Positions 1-11,018 are shown, counted from the first letter of the stretch. The stretch: 64,000 bases of DNA from Cryptomeria japonica (GCF_030272615.1 NC_081405.1:311195235-311259234); one strand, 5' to 3'. Notes: generated by a model not told the origin, from the sequence alone. Numbers and translations: made by a program.

Positions 1-397
1 TGCCTTCCTTTCCTCACACTTGTCAAAAGTGAACTCAAGTCATAAATGCAAGCTGCCAAAAAATAACTCTCCATGACTCTTCACTGAACTAGAACCCATC
101 ATAGTCATAATAGAAATTTGTCATAGTCTCAACATACACTTATCATCCTATCATCAGAGTCATCCTATCATCATAAACTTATGGTTCCAAATTCCCCCTT
201 TTGTTTTCTGGAATCTACGAAAGGAACAAAACAATACAATTTTTAGGGAGGAGGCAAGAAACAACAAGACACTACTGTGTATTGTTAAACAACATATTAA
301 GGAGAATGTGAATGCTGCTTCCTACGACTTGTCTGAAATCTTGCCTAGCCTTCTTGATATCATAATTAAGTAGACATGGGGTATTATACACAATCTG
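1..397. other. No recognisable feature
   Basis: AT-rich DNA with no long reading frame, terminal repeat or conserved motif that I can recognise. It lies just upstream of the LINE-type RNase H fragment and may be more of that element, but I see nothing to prove it. Confidence 0.4.
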
Positions 398-905
398 ATG
401 AGAATCGATTGGAATAAAATGATTTTAAAAAAGGAATATATTTGGTACCCTCCTGAGATTCGTTGTATTAAATGCAATTTTGGTGGCTACTCTAAGGGAA
501 ACCTGGGGATCTTTGGCATAAGAGGTATAATAAGAGGCAATGGGGGACTCCTTATTAAGGGTTATTGTGTGAATTTGGGTAGGGGATCGAATAATAGAGC
601 GAAGGCTGTGGCAAGGTCTCAAGAGACTAAGCTAGTTGAACTGTCAAGGTGTCATCCTTGAAGGTGATTCCAAGTTTATTGTTGATTTTGTAAACGATAA
701 AGTGGGAATTCCATGAGAGATCAAAAGCATTATTGAAGAAATCAAAATGATAATGGGTCATTTTCTTAACATTAAAGTCCAACATATCTTTTAGGAGGTT
801 AATAGAGCTGTTGATGGAGTGGCCAATTATGACCTTAACTTGAAAGACCGAGCTTTCTTTAACTTCATTCAAAGCCCTAATAGACTTAGAGAGATATTAT
901 GTCTA
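398..905 (+). pseudogene. LINE-type RNase H domain fragment
   Basis: This reads as the RNase H-like domain found at the C-terminus of plant L1-type LINE polyproteins and related RVT_3 proteins. The frame gives WYPPEIRCIKCNFGGYSKGN, matching the family pattern W-PP--KLNFDGASKGN. It then gives SNNRAKAVA, GDSKFIVDFVNDK and, near the end, EVNRAVDGVAN, all in the expected order. The first catalytic Asp (NFDG in the family) is Gly here, while the Asp in GDSK is kept. In-frame stops occur near 714 and 793 and there is a frame change near 650, so it cannot code. No reverse transcriptase or endonuclease is visible upstream, so it is a 5'-truncated or otherwise broken copy. A host RNase H-like pseudogene is the alternative. 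Confidence 0.7.
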
Positions 906-1230
906 GAAAGAAGCAAGTATTACTTGAATGATTCACTCTCCTTTATTGGTAAAAATGTCAAAGCTAAAAATTAAAAATTTAAATAGGAGAGGGCAAAAAG
1001 GCACCAAAAGTATTCAAATTAAAAATTGGGTGATGGGATGGATGTTGATCTGTTATTTGCATCACACATTGAGCTAGCGATTTTTGTGGACTCCTCTTGG
1101 CACTAAGGAATTGAATAATATTAATGTTTTTAGTATTACGAAGCAGTCATATCACCAACCGACTTTTATTGCCATGTATGGGGATAAAATTAGAAGGAAA
1201 GGTTGTGATTTAATTTCGCTTTCCCATTAG
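906..1230. other. Background DNA, no clear feature
   Basis: A short A-rich stretch (957-990) could mark the 3' end of the LINE fragment. Nothing else is recognised before the decayed plus-strand ORF that follows. Confidence 0.3.
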
Positions 1231-2004
1231 AATTTTTTTTTAGGGAATTGCATTTTCACTTGTGCAAAAGGGTTTGATAATCATTTTAAAGACTACCTTA
1301 ATCACCGCCAAATTGTTTTTGGTGGGGTTTGTGAAAAGTTTGGTGGGTCTTCTTTGTTATGTTTTTGGATGTTTGATCAAACTATTGTGGATTTGATTTG
1401 TGATATGGGGGAATAATTGAAAAGGTCGGAGCCTAAAGATTGTAAAGAGATTCAGAAAAATGAGGAGGTGTGGGACCTGTTTCATAGGGATGGGATGACA
1501 CCCTTTTTCTTTTCTATGAGGGAATACAACAAGGCCCTCTTGTCAAGATTCTAAAACTATTGGCATAAAAGGTAAGTTACCATTGACAACATTTCCTTTG
1601 TTGTCACCTCTGACCTAATTGTAGAGGTGATAGGTCTCAAAAATGATGGGAAAAAAAGGTAAAAAATAAGAGCTCAGGGGGTTATTAAGGCTACTTGAAG
1701 AGATTCTTCGAGAAAGGGGAAAAGATAGTAGTCATGAAAAATGGCTATGACCGATCTATTCTTCCTATGCCCTATGCCATGGTAAGCTACTATGTCATGA
1801 AATATTTCACCCTTGAAGGGCATTATACCACTGTGCATGACTATCATTTTCCAATTCTTAATCATATTAGGCATGGTGATAAAAATTAATTTACCCTATT
1901 ATCTATTCCCCTCTTTGTTTGTGAGTATTTTGAAATGGGCTGCACCCTCACTCCACCAAGGGCTTATCTATGCCCTTTACTAGTATACCGTTGACCATTG
2001 TCCC
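1231..2004 (+). pseudogene. Decayed plus-strand ORF of background element HR, 5' part
   Basis: One plus-strand frame stays protein-like across this stretch despite at least six stops. Legible pieces include EVWDLFHRDGMTPFFFSM, TSDLIVEVIGL, GYDRSILPMPYAMVSYYVMK and YFTLEGHYTTVHDYHFPILN. The I-x-x-V-x-G-L segment, then a basic linker, then the YFTLEG segment look like one globular protein of the kind carried by large plant retroelements. I do not recognise a named family with certainty. Copia C1 interrupts the frame at 2004 and similar coding quality resumes after 6948, so C1 inserted into this ORF. Function unknown. Confidence 0.5.
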
Positions 2005-2456
2005 TGTGAGATTTTGCAAAGATCAAGCGCACAATGAAAAACACACAAAAGAGAGACAATAGTTTGACAAAAACAAACTGTATTCTCATCAATATGCAAA
2101 TGATCAACTGGATTAACCAATACAATGAATATGGGCATGCATATATAGGCAAGGCTAAATGGATATGTGAGCACACAATCATGACATGTGGCTCAATGAG
2201 AAACAAGGCTAGGTAAGAAAAAGTAGGGGTAGGTAGGAGAAATAATATAATATTTCACAAGAGGTGGATCACCCACCGAATGTGGAATGTAACAACAAGA
2301 TAAGACCACAAAAGGTGGAATTTCTCCTACAAGCATCATCCCTATGTGCACACTTCCTTAAGTGTCTCATATCCAAACTATGATGAGATGCATTATCCTA
2401 AGTCAACTTAAGTAAAGTGTAATTATATCCTATAAGAATAAATAATTACACCAACA
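2005..2456 (-). repeat. C1 3' LTR
   Basis: On the minus strand it starts TGTTGGTGTAATTATTTATT and ends ATCTCACA. It matches 6497-6948 along its full length, and the same family LTR occurs at 28501-28954 and 55020-55453 in C3. Confidence 0.95.
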
Positions 2457-2470
2457 TCCCCCCTTAAGTG
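2457..2470 (-). promoter_or_regulatory. C1 polypurine tract
   Basis: The minus strand reads a G-rich purine run (CTTAAGGGGGGA) directly before the 3' LTR, the expected priming site for plus-strand DNA synthesis in reverse transcription. Confidence 0.8.
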
Positions 2471-2777
2471 CAACTTAGGGGAATGAAGACTCAAGTCAAC
2501 AATGCAAGATGTGTCCTGACTACTAGGCCATGATAGGTACCCATGTACAATATGAAAATGCAAGAAAACCTATGCAATGCAATCTCTCACAAATGGAGAA
2601 AGAGAGAAAACACAGTGGTAAAAAAATCCCCCCCAAAAGAGAGATAAATGTACAAAGAGACTCTCAAAGAAGAAGGACAAAACCTTAAAGAGGAAAAAAT
2701 CCCCCCCATAAGAGAGGAAGGATAAGTCAGCTGACCCCCCTTAATGAAACATCCTGCACCCACAAGAGAGCTCACAA

Positions 2778-4050
2778 CTATTGGAACTTACTCTCAGTGA
2801 AGGGTTTGGTGAATATGTCTGCAACCTGCTCCGCTATAGGACAATACTGCAAATCAATGACCTGCTCCTGAATCAACTCTCGAATGTAGTGCATATGAAT
2901 CACGATGTCTTTAGTCCGCTGATGCTGAACCGAGTTCTTTGAGATTGCAATAGCACTCTGATTGTCACAATACAGAATTGTCGGTCATGGAGTGGAGAAC
3001 CTAAACTCTGTGAGAATATGCTGAAGCCAAATAGTCTCAGTTGCTGCATTAAAAACCCATCGATACTCAACCTCGGTCAAAGAGAGAGAAATAGCATGTT
3101 GCTTCTTGATTTGCCAACAAATGGGGCTTGAACCAAGGTGGAAGCTGTAACCTAAAGTAGACTTCTGATCATCAAGATTGCCAACCCAATCGGAGTTCGT
3201 GTATCCAACCAAGCGAATTCTTGTGCCTACAACATAGTGAATCCCATAATGATGTGTACCCTGGATGTAGTGTAGGATGCATTTGGCGGCTTTCCAATGA
3301 AGCTCATGCAATTCCTGCATAAAGAGAAAAACCATGCCAGCCACAAATGAAATGTCAGGGCGTGTGTGAGTCAAGTAGATGAGACTACCCACAAGCTGAT
3401 GATATAATGTGGCATCAACTAGTGGAGAAGAGCACTTAGCCTCAAGCTTGACTCCAGAAAGAAAGGGAGTCGATGCATGCTTACAATCAACCATATTAAA
3501 GCGTGCAAGTAGATCAAGAGTATACTTGGGCTGCAAAAGTGTAATACCGAAAGATGACTGTGAAATATCTATCCTAAGAAAGTAATGCAAAAGACCCAAG
3601 TCAGTCATAGCAAATCTGTCATGCAAAGCAGATTTGACATTGCTAATGATGGATGAGGTTCTCCCTGTAATGATCAAATCATCAACATAGAGAACAAGTA
3701 TCAAGTGTGAGTCATCCTGTCACAAAATGTAGACATTCGGATCAGAATGACACCTGGTGAACCCTGCTGAGAGAAAAAAGTAATCCATCTTGGCGTACCA
3801 AGCCCTAGGGGCCTGCTTAAGGCCATAGAGAGATTTCCTCAATTAGAAAACCAATGAAGAATTTTGGGTGAAACCTTGTGGCTGCTCCATATATATCTCC
3901 TCATTAAGATCCCCATAAAGAAAAAAAATCTTCACATCCATCTGATGGACATCCCAACCATGAGCTGCAACAATAGAAAGTGTCAAGCGAATGGAGTTCA
4001 TCTTGGCTATGGGTGCAAAGGTATCAATATAGTCAACACCTAGAACTTGT
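2778..4050 (-). pseudogene. C1 reverse transcriptase and RNase H
   Basis: This is the C-terminal half of the Copia polyprotein. From about 4035 downward the frame shows the Copia reverse transcriptase motifs: [47 protein letters not shown], then the active-site YVDD in VLYVDDLIITG (about 3690). RNase H follows with VGYTNSDWVGN, LYCDNQSAIAISKN, and the C-terminal hallmark EQVADIFTKPF; the frame stops at 2778-2780. Stops interrupt the polymerase near 3845 and 3720 and the RNase H after 2985. The first palm motifs are missing because a deletion joins this segment directly to the integrase tail near 4050. YVDD is intact but the product would be truncated. Confidence 0.9.
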
Positions 4051-5580
4051 GAGAATAAGGCTCATCAACTGCTAGTGGACCCTGCAGAGGTGTAACCCTG
4101 CAAATCGGAGTTGAAGGAGTCTCATCATCTAAATCACTCTCATCATTATCCACAATGGAGGATAGTAGAGGAGGAAGTGAGGCTAAGCTAGTAGAGATTT
4201 CCTCAAAATGAACACTCCTCTCAATAAACACCTCGTGTGTCTCTGGATCCATCAATCAATATGCATTAACACCCTTGGGATATCCAACAAAAATATAAGG
4301 CCTACTCTGAGGTTCCAATGACTTGCATTTCTGTGGAGGAATGCGAGCCCATGCTGGACATCCAAAGACTCTGAAATGTCTCACAATCGGTTTGCTACCA
4401 GCCCAATCCTGAAAAGAAGTAATACCCATCAAAGCTTTGTGAGGAACCCAATTTTGGATGTGTGTAGCACAACTAACAACCTCTACCCAAAAGGCGGGAT
4501 CAAGAGAACATGCATGTATCATACATCTAGCCATTTCCTTAAGAGTTCTATTCTTACGTTATGCAACTCCATTCTGCTGTGGAGTGTAGGCAATTGAATA
4601 TTGAAGATCAATCTCCTCAAGTGTACAAAAAACCTCAAGTCTTTTGTTCAGATATTCCCTTCCATTATCTATGCAAAGGATCTTGATCACTTTCCTTGAT
4701 TGCTTATCCACATGAGCCTTGAAGTCTAGAAATCTGTCAAACACTTCACTCTTATGAACAAGAAAATAGACCCAAGTAAAGCGGGAGTAGTCATCAATAA
4801 AGGTGAGGACATAACGGGCCCTAATAAATGAAGGTGATGGAAATGGACTTGCTACATCACTGTGAACAAGTTGAAGAACTTCCAAAGCTCTCCAAGATTT
4901 CCCCTTATCAAACTTCTCCTCAGGATGCTTTCCCATGGAACATCCTGAACATACACCCTCTGAAAAACTGATTTGAGGTAGACCCGTGACCATGTCTTTA
5001 GTGCTAAGCTGTTGAAGATAGTGGTAGTTGAGATGACCAAACCGCTCATGCCAGAGCTTACTTTCTGAATTTGAATGAGTAAGCAAGGCCCTAGAAGGAG
5101 AACTTGGCACAAAGTTGGAGAATGAATAAAGCCTTGAATTGTCATTGACTTCTCCCACTACTACCAAGGCATCATTATCAAGTTCTTTTACCACAACCGA
5201 ATCAAGTGTAAACTCAACCTTTTTCCCATTCCCATAGTGAGTGATTTGGTAGATAGAGAGAAGATTGGTAGACAAGTTAGGAACATAAAGAACATTATCA
5301 AATGTTTTATCATCCATGGCAACCGAACCTTTCCCTTCAACCTCAACTTGTGTATCATCACCTATGTAAATGTGAGGTACCTTTGATGGTCCAATGAAGA
5401 AAACTGTTCCTTTGTAGAACACATGTGATAAGAGGCACCCGAGTCAAGTATCCACAGCTATGAAGAACCTGCTGTAGCCATAAGTGCTTTCCCTTTTCCC
5501 TTAGGTTGTGAGGAAGTGGAAGGAGATGATTCCTTCTTGTTGTAGGCAGATGACAAATTGATGTTGTTCTCTTAAGGAGA
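4040..5580 (-). pseudogene. C1 protease and integrase
   Basis: The protease active site is visible as WILDSGASYHM near 5440 (Asp-Ser-Gly, Copia type), with a stop just before it and a frame change after it. The GAG-pre-integrase zinc region follows (WHERFGHLNYHYL, then CSGCSMGK). The catalytic core reads VHSDVASPFPSPS, FIDDYSRFTWVYF and CIDNGREYLNKR, giving the first two acidic residues of the DDE triad. The third, the Glu of NGVAERKNRT, is now a stop codon (about 4560). The C-terminal part includes HIQNWVPHKAL and RVFGCPAWARIP, then the acidic linker, cut short by the deletion near 4050. Confidence 0.9.
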
Positions 5581-6004
5581 TTTGTCAACTCATCAACTTG
5601 CTTGGTGTGGCATCAATGCTCATCATGACCATACTTCTTGCAATAAGCACAAGTTGGTTTTTCCTTCTTAAGTGTATTCCCCTTGTTGGAAGAGGATGAA
5701 AAATTGCCTTGTGATGGAGAGGATGATTGTCCTTTTTCATGTTGTGGCTTTGACTTAGATTGCTTCTTCTTCTTAGTTGAATCTTTGCCTTGACTCCCTT
5801 GACTCCCTTGATTAGCCACTAAAGCCTTTGAATTTGAAAACTTGAGAATCCCCATGTTCAACAACTTAGATTGTTCCAACATCAACATTTCAGTGAAAGC
5901 ATCAAATGTAGGCATAGTGTAGGAACTCCCCACTGTCAAGCGATGGGTTTGGAAGCTAGAAACAAATGCTGCATATTCGGGTGAAAGTTGAATATCAATT
6001 GAGA
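5581..6004 (-). pseudogene. C1 gag, 5'-deleted
   Basis: This is the C-terminal part of a Copia gag capsid protein. A Ser/Gln/Lys-rich linker is followed by one zinc knuckle, CAYCKKYGHDEH, whose final Cys comes after a stop codon. C3 keeps the complete knuckle at the matching place (near 52320). The N-terminal capsid region seen in C3 (about 52700-53190) is absent: a deletion near 6004 joins gag directly to leader DNA. The apparent longer reading frame up to 6119 is microsatellite translation, not gag. Confidence 0.85.
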
Positions 6005-6098
6005 ATATTGAGAAAGCTACAAAATTAATTCTGCAGTACAAGTATGGCGGGGGCGGGGGTGACACGACCCCCCCCCCACAAATATATATATACATACA

Positions 6099-6147
<49 letters not shown>

Positions 6148-6482
6148 TTTTTTTTTTTTAAATTTTTTTATTTGAAATTTTTTTCAATATTTAAAAAAAA
6201 AATCTGCGAATAAATTATTTTTTTTCTTTTTCGCAGAATAAAAAAAATATTTTTGAAAATCCATACTGTACTACCCGAATTGGGTAAAAAATTACTCCAA
6301 CACCCAAAATTTGACTTTTGCCAAATATGGACGAGTTTATACTCGATTTTTATGGGAAAGTCCTCCCGGATGCAATGGTGAGGTCGAAAACGATCTAGGA
6401 TGCCTCCAAAAAGCAGAGTACCTCAAATCCAAAATTAGAAGCCTTCCAAGATGTCTCCCAAAACTAATCAATGAAGCCCCAA
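6005..6482 (-). other. C1 untranslated leader remnant
   Basis: Leader between primer site and gag. It matches the last 350 bp or so of the C3 leader (about 54640-55005), which shows where the deletion joined. A GC-rich patch at 6043-6078 becomes a long C run, then the microsatellite. No ORF of its own. Confidence 0.7.
6076..6152. repeat. CATA/AT microsatellite
   Basis: Tandem TACA units flanked by AT dinucleotides, followed by a T run, in the C1 leader. The corresponding leader of C3 (about 54680-54740) has no such expansion, so it arose in C1. Confidence 0.95.
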
Positions 6483-6496
6483 TGGCTCTGATACCA
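6483..6496 (-). promoter_or_regulatory. C1 primer binding site (initiator Met tRNA)
   Basis: The minus strand reads TGGTATCAGAGCCA directly after the 5' LTR. This is complementary to the 3' end of plant initiator Met tRNA, the usual primer of Copia elements. Confidence 0.95.
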
Positions 6497-6948
6497 TGTG
6501 ATATTTTGCCAAGATCAAGGGCACAATGAAAAGAACACAAAAGTGAGACAATTGTTTGACAATAACAAACTGTATTCTCATCAATATGCAAATGATCAAC
6601 TGGATTAACCAATACAATGAATATGGGCTTGCATATATATGCAAGGCCAAATGGATATGTGAGCACACAATCATGACATGTGGCTTAATGAGAAACAAGG
6701 GCAGGTAAGAAAAAGTAGAGGTAGGTAGGAGAAATAATATAATATTCCAGAAGAGGTGGATCACCCATTGAATGTGGAATGTAATAGCAAGATAAAACCA
6801 CAAAAGGTAGAATTTCTCCTACAAGCATCATCCCTATGTGCACACTTCCCTAAGTGTCTGATATCCAAACTATGATGAGATGCATTATCCTAAGTCAACT
6901 TAAGTAAAGTGTAATTATATCCTATAAGAATAAATAATTACACCAACA
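6497..6948 (-). repeat. C1 5' LTR
   Basis: Pairs with 2005-2456 and has the same 452-bp length. Its inner end abuts the primer site. Confidence 0.95.
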
Positions 6949-7560
6949 ATCCCCACTATAGCCGATTGCTTACCCTACCAATGAATTTTGAGACCATGGA
7001 AGATTCCCCTCACTCTTCTATTCGAGTTGAGTTGATTGAAACTAATCCCTTATTGACAGAAGATCCAACCCTTGCCTCAATGAAGAAGTGTAAAATACCC
7101 AAAGAAGAGGCAGTTTTTGAAGCCCTTGAGATGGCTTTGCTAAGAACTACCCATGAAAATATAAAGCTACCACTCCCAAAAATATGCCAATTAAAGAAAT
7201 GAAAATTAGAAAAGACTCTAACAAAATGCAGATTACAATCAATTTGGATATGCAGGATTCTGAAGAGGAGGATGACATCAAGCAAAACCATGAGAAATAA
7301 GATGGTAGCTCTAGGGAAAGGTGCTTTGTTCACCTCATTGAAAAGGATTAAAAAAGGGAGTCTTGAAGTCAAAGAGGCTTCCCTTAAATCATTTGAGAGT
7401 TTTACTCTTGAGGATGATGAGGGTTCCTCAAATGATGACTCAGAGGATGATGATTTATAGGGGGTAGAGGAGGAATAAGAAGTTGGTAGTGGGGATGGCT
7501 TGGAGGGCACAAGTAAGACAAAGGATGAAAAATAAAATTCAGATTAAAATTCCCTTTCTT
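6949..7560 (+). pseudogene. HR decayed ORF, 3' part
   Basis: Continuation of the plus-strand frame that C1 interrupted. It begins TLPMNFETMEDSPHSS, includes CKIPKEEAVFEALEMALLR, and ends with basic (KKGSLEVKEASLKS) then strongly acidic stretches (DDEGSSNDDSEDDDL). Several stops are present. The charged tail suggests a disordered C-terminal region. Family not recognised. Confidence 0.45.
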
Positions 7561-7867
7561 TGATCACCTTTGAAGACAATGAGAGATGCCATGTTCTCAA
7601 AACTCCCCAATTGACAAGGAATTAGATAGTGCTACCTAGTTAATAAGCTAGATTATTGACCTCTAGGTTAAGGTCATGAATCTTGAATCGAAGGTGGAAG
7701 AGTATAGATAGGGCTACAAAATGATGTGGGATACCTTGAACTTCCTTTGTGCTATCACTGATGGTGTTATGCATAAAGTGACTATGGGATTTGTTTTAGG
7801 TCAAAGTAAGTTGAAGAAGAAAGATGGGAAAATCTAGGGTAAGGATAATGTGTAGGAGGGTGAGCAA
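7561..7867. other. HR background next to N1
   Basis: Short coding-like fragments on the plus strand (for example LNFLCAITDGVMHKVTMGF near 7735) continue to the N1 boundary. No complete feature. Confidence 0.3.
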
Positions 7868-8823
7868 TGTTGGCAATTGACACTCAATTGGTTGGTTTCA
7901 CTATGTTGTCATTGATAGCAACATGGTATCTTGTTTCAGCTTCATGTTTTGGTTTAGTTGTGTACTAGTAGACACTTCACCGGCATTGGCACCAACACGG
8001 TCATGGATAGGATAGAAGGATTTCTTTGGTTACCAGCAATGCAGGCCGACATGGTTTTAGAATATGGTTATCGATATTGGAGGTTGACATCTCTTGGATC
8101 CGGCATCGACAATTGATTTTGATATTCATGTATTTATGTTATCTAGCCGACATGTATATTGATATTCTAATTATCTTTGTAGGTTGGCATAAGGCATGAC
8201 AACCTATATAGGGTATATAGGTCAGTTGGATTAGATCATTTTGTAATTGTAATGTAATGGATATGTGGATGCGAGATGATGCAAATATGTATTAGGAAGG
8301 AGATGCAAAATATATCTGAGAGATCATGTATGTGAGGATATTTATGTAAGGGTTACTCCGATAAAGGGTTTAGGGTTTCAAACTGGAACTGGTAGAGCTT
8401 GACCAGAACTGTATTTTGGCATAGAAGATGCTATCCTAGCAGTTCACTCATTTCTCCAGATTGAAGTTTGGATTTATATGTAGTCAGTGAGGCTCCTTTT
8501 ATGATTGAGAAGTGTGCTCTAGGCTGTAAGCCTTCCTACAAGTACATGCCCCTTATATTTTTTAATATCTCTTCATATGGCCAGTGGATTGATATTGTGG
8601 GTCACAAATCCCACCGTGGTTTTTCCTCTTTGAGGTTTTCCACGTATAATTTTGTGTGTTATGGTTCTCATTTATGTGATTGGATTTTTGGTTGCTTTAC
8701 TTCTTTCAATTTTGTATGTACCGGTATACTAGTTGGTGTATGCATGTTTTAATAAGGCTAAAATTGATCATTTTGATATATAACTGATTCACCCCCACCT
8801 CTCAGTGTTATTGGATTCGAACA
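7868..8823 (+). repeat. N1 5' LTR
   Basis: Starts TGTTGGCAATTGACACTC and ends TTGGATTCGAACA (CCAACA in its partner). It carries the conserved promoter-like block at 8579-8654 and the family's C-rich segment just before its 3' end. Confidence 0.92.
8579..8654 (+). promoter_or_regulatory. Conserved LTR block with TATA-like end
   Basis: Contains GTGGGTCACAAATCCCACC, GTGGTTTTTCCTCTTTGAGG and GTTTTCCACGTATAA. The same block, in the same order and place, appears in the LTRs of N2, N3, B1, C2 and S1 although the rest of those LTRs differs. The final TATAAA-like site suggests a core promoter (inference); the paired GTGGG/CCCAC could also form a small hairpin. Confidence 0.65.
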
Positions 8824-8838
8824 ATTAGTATCAGAGCT
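8824..8838 (+). promoter_or_regulatory. N1 primer binding site
   Basis: Reads ATTAGTATCAGAGCT directly after the 5' LTR. It is the initiator-Met type site (TGGTATCAGAGC in B1) with one G to A change. Confidence 0.85.
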
Positions 8839-8891
8839 TTGTACCTCAAAGGAAGTTTAACAACTTGAGGTAGATCCTAAATCCATAATCC

Positions 8892-9782
8892 ATGGATATG
8901 GGTTTGGAGAAGCAACTTGAGATGGCACTTGAAGATTATGATGATGAAAGGTTGAATAACTTAAAGCTACAAGATGAATTGAATTCTACTAAGGATTTAT
9001 TTCTTGTCCTACAGGAGAAGCTGTCAGCTGTTCAATATAGGAGGAAGGAACTTTTGCAAAATCAGGATGATGAAGAGAAAGATGCACTTAATGAACAATG
9101 TCAGAAGCTGAGTTAGGAAAACATGGTCATGAGAAATGAAATGCAAGCTATAACCATGAGGATATCTAAGGAGATTGAAGACCGGAAGAAAAAGGAAGAA
9201 AATCTTGCTGTATCCTTGAAGAAAAAATTTGAAGAATGTGGTAGGTTGGTTCATGAGAATGATATGTTGAGAGCTGATTTAGTACAATCCTAGAGTAATG
9301 AACAAGATATTGAGAGACAAATGATAATTCTAAGAGATGATCTAACTACTGCAAGTGAGTATAAAGAATAATTCAAGATTAGTTCAACACAACTAGATGA
9401 ATTATTGAAAAGACAAAGGCAGATTGGAGATTCCAGTGGACTTGGATTTGAGTAAGGACAGAGTTCCGGTACTGCTAATGAAGATCAAAACCATAAGGCA
9501 CTGGTAAGGCAGTTTAATGCTTATAAATTTAATGGTAGATATTTTGTTTGCAATAAATTTGGTCACATGGCTAGGCAATATAGAAATAGAGCAAATCAGA
9601 ACCCTGATTATGCTCCCGATCAATGTTCTAAATGTAATAAGTATGGTCATAAGACATAATATTGTAGAATGAATGCTAAGTGCTATGCATGTGGAAAATT
9701 CAGACATATGGATAATCAGTGCAAGTCAAGCAATTTCACCAGTTTTAGCAAAGCAATTCAAAGGAACAATGTTACATGTTAT
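8892..9782 (+). pseudogene. N1 gag, 5' part (coiled coil and zinc knuckles 1-3)
   Basis: Starts at the ATG at 8892 (MDMGLEKQLEMALEDYDDER), the same start context as N2. The first 200 or so residues are charged heptad-like sequence typical of a coiled coil. Three CCHC-type knuckles follow: YFVCNKFGHMARQY (two Cys lost), CSKCNKYGHKT-YC (one stop) and CYACGKFRHMDNQC. C2 interrupts the gene at NNVTCY, inside the fourth knuckle. Stops occur near 9114, 9291, 9369, 9453 and 9657. The role, by analogy, is capsid formation and RNA packaging. Four knuckles is more than the one or two usual for Copia gag. Confidence 0.85.
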
Positions 9783-11018
9783 TGTTAGATAATTCAAATA
9801 ACCAGAAGACAACTGAGAGTGGGGGGGGGTGGGTGAATCAGTTGTCATAGATTACTGAAACTATTAGCAATTTAAAATTTAATACTAGAACCCAAAATAT
9901 TAATACCGAAATAACTGTTAAACCAATTAAGCATAATCAATAATCACAGAATAAATACCATCCACATGACACCAAGATTTATACGTGGAAAACCCAGTAA
10001 AGGGAAAAACCACGGTGGGAAACCTACCCACAGTCAAATAATACTTCTGTAGTAAGTATGTGAATTACAATTGAGGGGTCTTCACTTACAGCACTTGCAG
10101 GAAGGCCAACAACCTAGAGTGCAATGCTCATCACAAAAGGAGTCTCACTGACTACATAGAAATCCAGACTACAATCCGGAGAAGTGTTGAACAACAAAAG
10201 ATAGCATCTCCTATGCCTGAGTATAGTTTAGGTTAAGCTCAATACTAGAGGAATAAATCCTCTTACATACACCCAATTCAATCTCCAATGATCGATCAAA
10301 TCCTCTGCCTGAATGATATTACATTATTCGCACATTACATTCCTTGACCATGACCTCTAACAATAACCATGATGATCTACAATGAGATCTTACATCTATA
10401 TATACAAACCCTCAACCATAAACAATTAGGTTGACCACCAGAAAATAAAAAAATTACATAATTACAAACCATGTCGGCCATAGACCAAACAAACAATATC
10501 CAACACATAAGACATCTTGGAAATACATCGAGAGGTCCAATCCACATGTTGTATTAAATCTTGTCCATAACCTAGATCAACCGGGACCTAGTATAGGTCC
10601 ACACACTACAAAAATGGTCTCCATCTACCAAATATCAAACATGATCACCAACAATATCCTAAAACTCCACTAGAAGCTGTACCAACACCACTTACACAAT
10701 TCATCAAAGATCTTCATCAAAAGCTCTGCTGGTGAAACCCTCGCTGAAATCAGAAACCAAGCTTCTAGGCAAGCAGGATAGCATCCGATCACCAGACCAA
10801 AACCAACTAACCAAATATGAGCATGAGTATCATGAACAAGCCAATTACATCACTAAACTATACCGGAGCCTACCAGATCATGCCGAATCCAAATCAACCA
10901 GAAACCACTCAACCTACCAGGACCAGAAGGGTGCCGGTAAAGCATCCAAACAACTAGTGTTGGCATCAATGACAAAACATCAATGCAACACATAATCAAT
11001 TCCACCAAATGGCCAACA
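9783..11018 (-). repeat. C2 3' LTR
   Basis: 1236 bp; on the minus strand it begins TGTTGGCCATTTGGTGGAAT and ends TATCTAACA. The conserved block lies at about 9968-10027 in reverse orientation. Apparent reading frames inside it are not genes. Confidence 0.93.

Larger units (their letters stand above)
2005..6948 (-). mobile_element. C1: Copia LTR retrotransposon, internally deleted
   Basis: The element is bounded by two 452-bp LTRs (2005-2456 and 6497-6948) that differ at roughly 25 positions by eye. On the minus strand the order is 5' LTR, initiator-Met primer site, gag, protease, integrase, reverse transcriptase, RNase H, polypurine tract, 3' LTR, the Ty1-Copia order. Flanks GTCCC (2000-2004) and ATCCC (6949-6953) match at 4 of 5 positions and are a probable decayed target duplication. 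It is 4944 bp long, against about 7.1 kb for C3 of the same family after removing C3's nested insertions. Two internal deletions account for the difference: the gag N-terminus and leader are lost near 6004, and the integrase C-terminus to reverse transcriptase N-terminus near 4050. It cannot move by itself. Confidence 0.95.

Noticed and set aside
6005-6119. Apparent gag start at 6119 on the minus strand
   Set aside because: The first 30 or so residues are microsatellite and C-run translation; the gag match begins only near 6004.
7010-7510. Minus-strand 166-codon ORF rich in Ser
   Set aside because: Antisense of the acidic/basic tail of the HR ORF; low-complexity shadow.
9402-9707. Minus-strand ORF opposite N1 gag (similar ones at 18509-18943 and 19244-19861 opposite ORF2)
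   Set aside because: Shadows of the coiled-coil and low-complexity coding strand; no motif of their own and not shared between copies.
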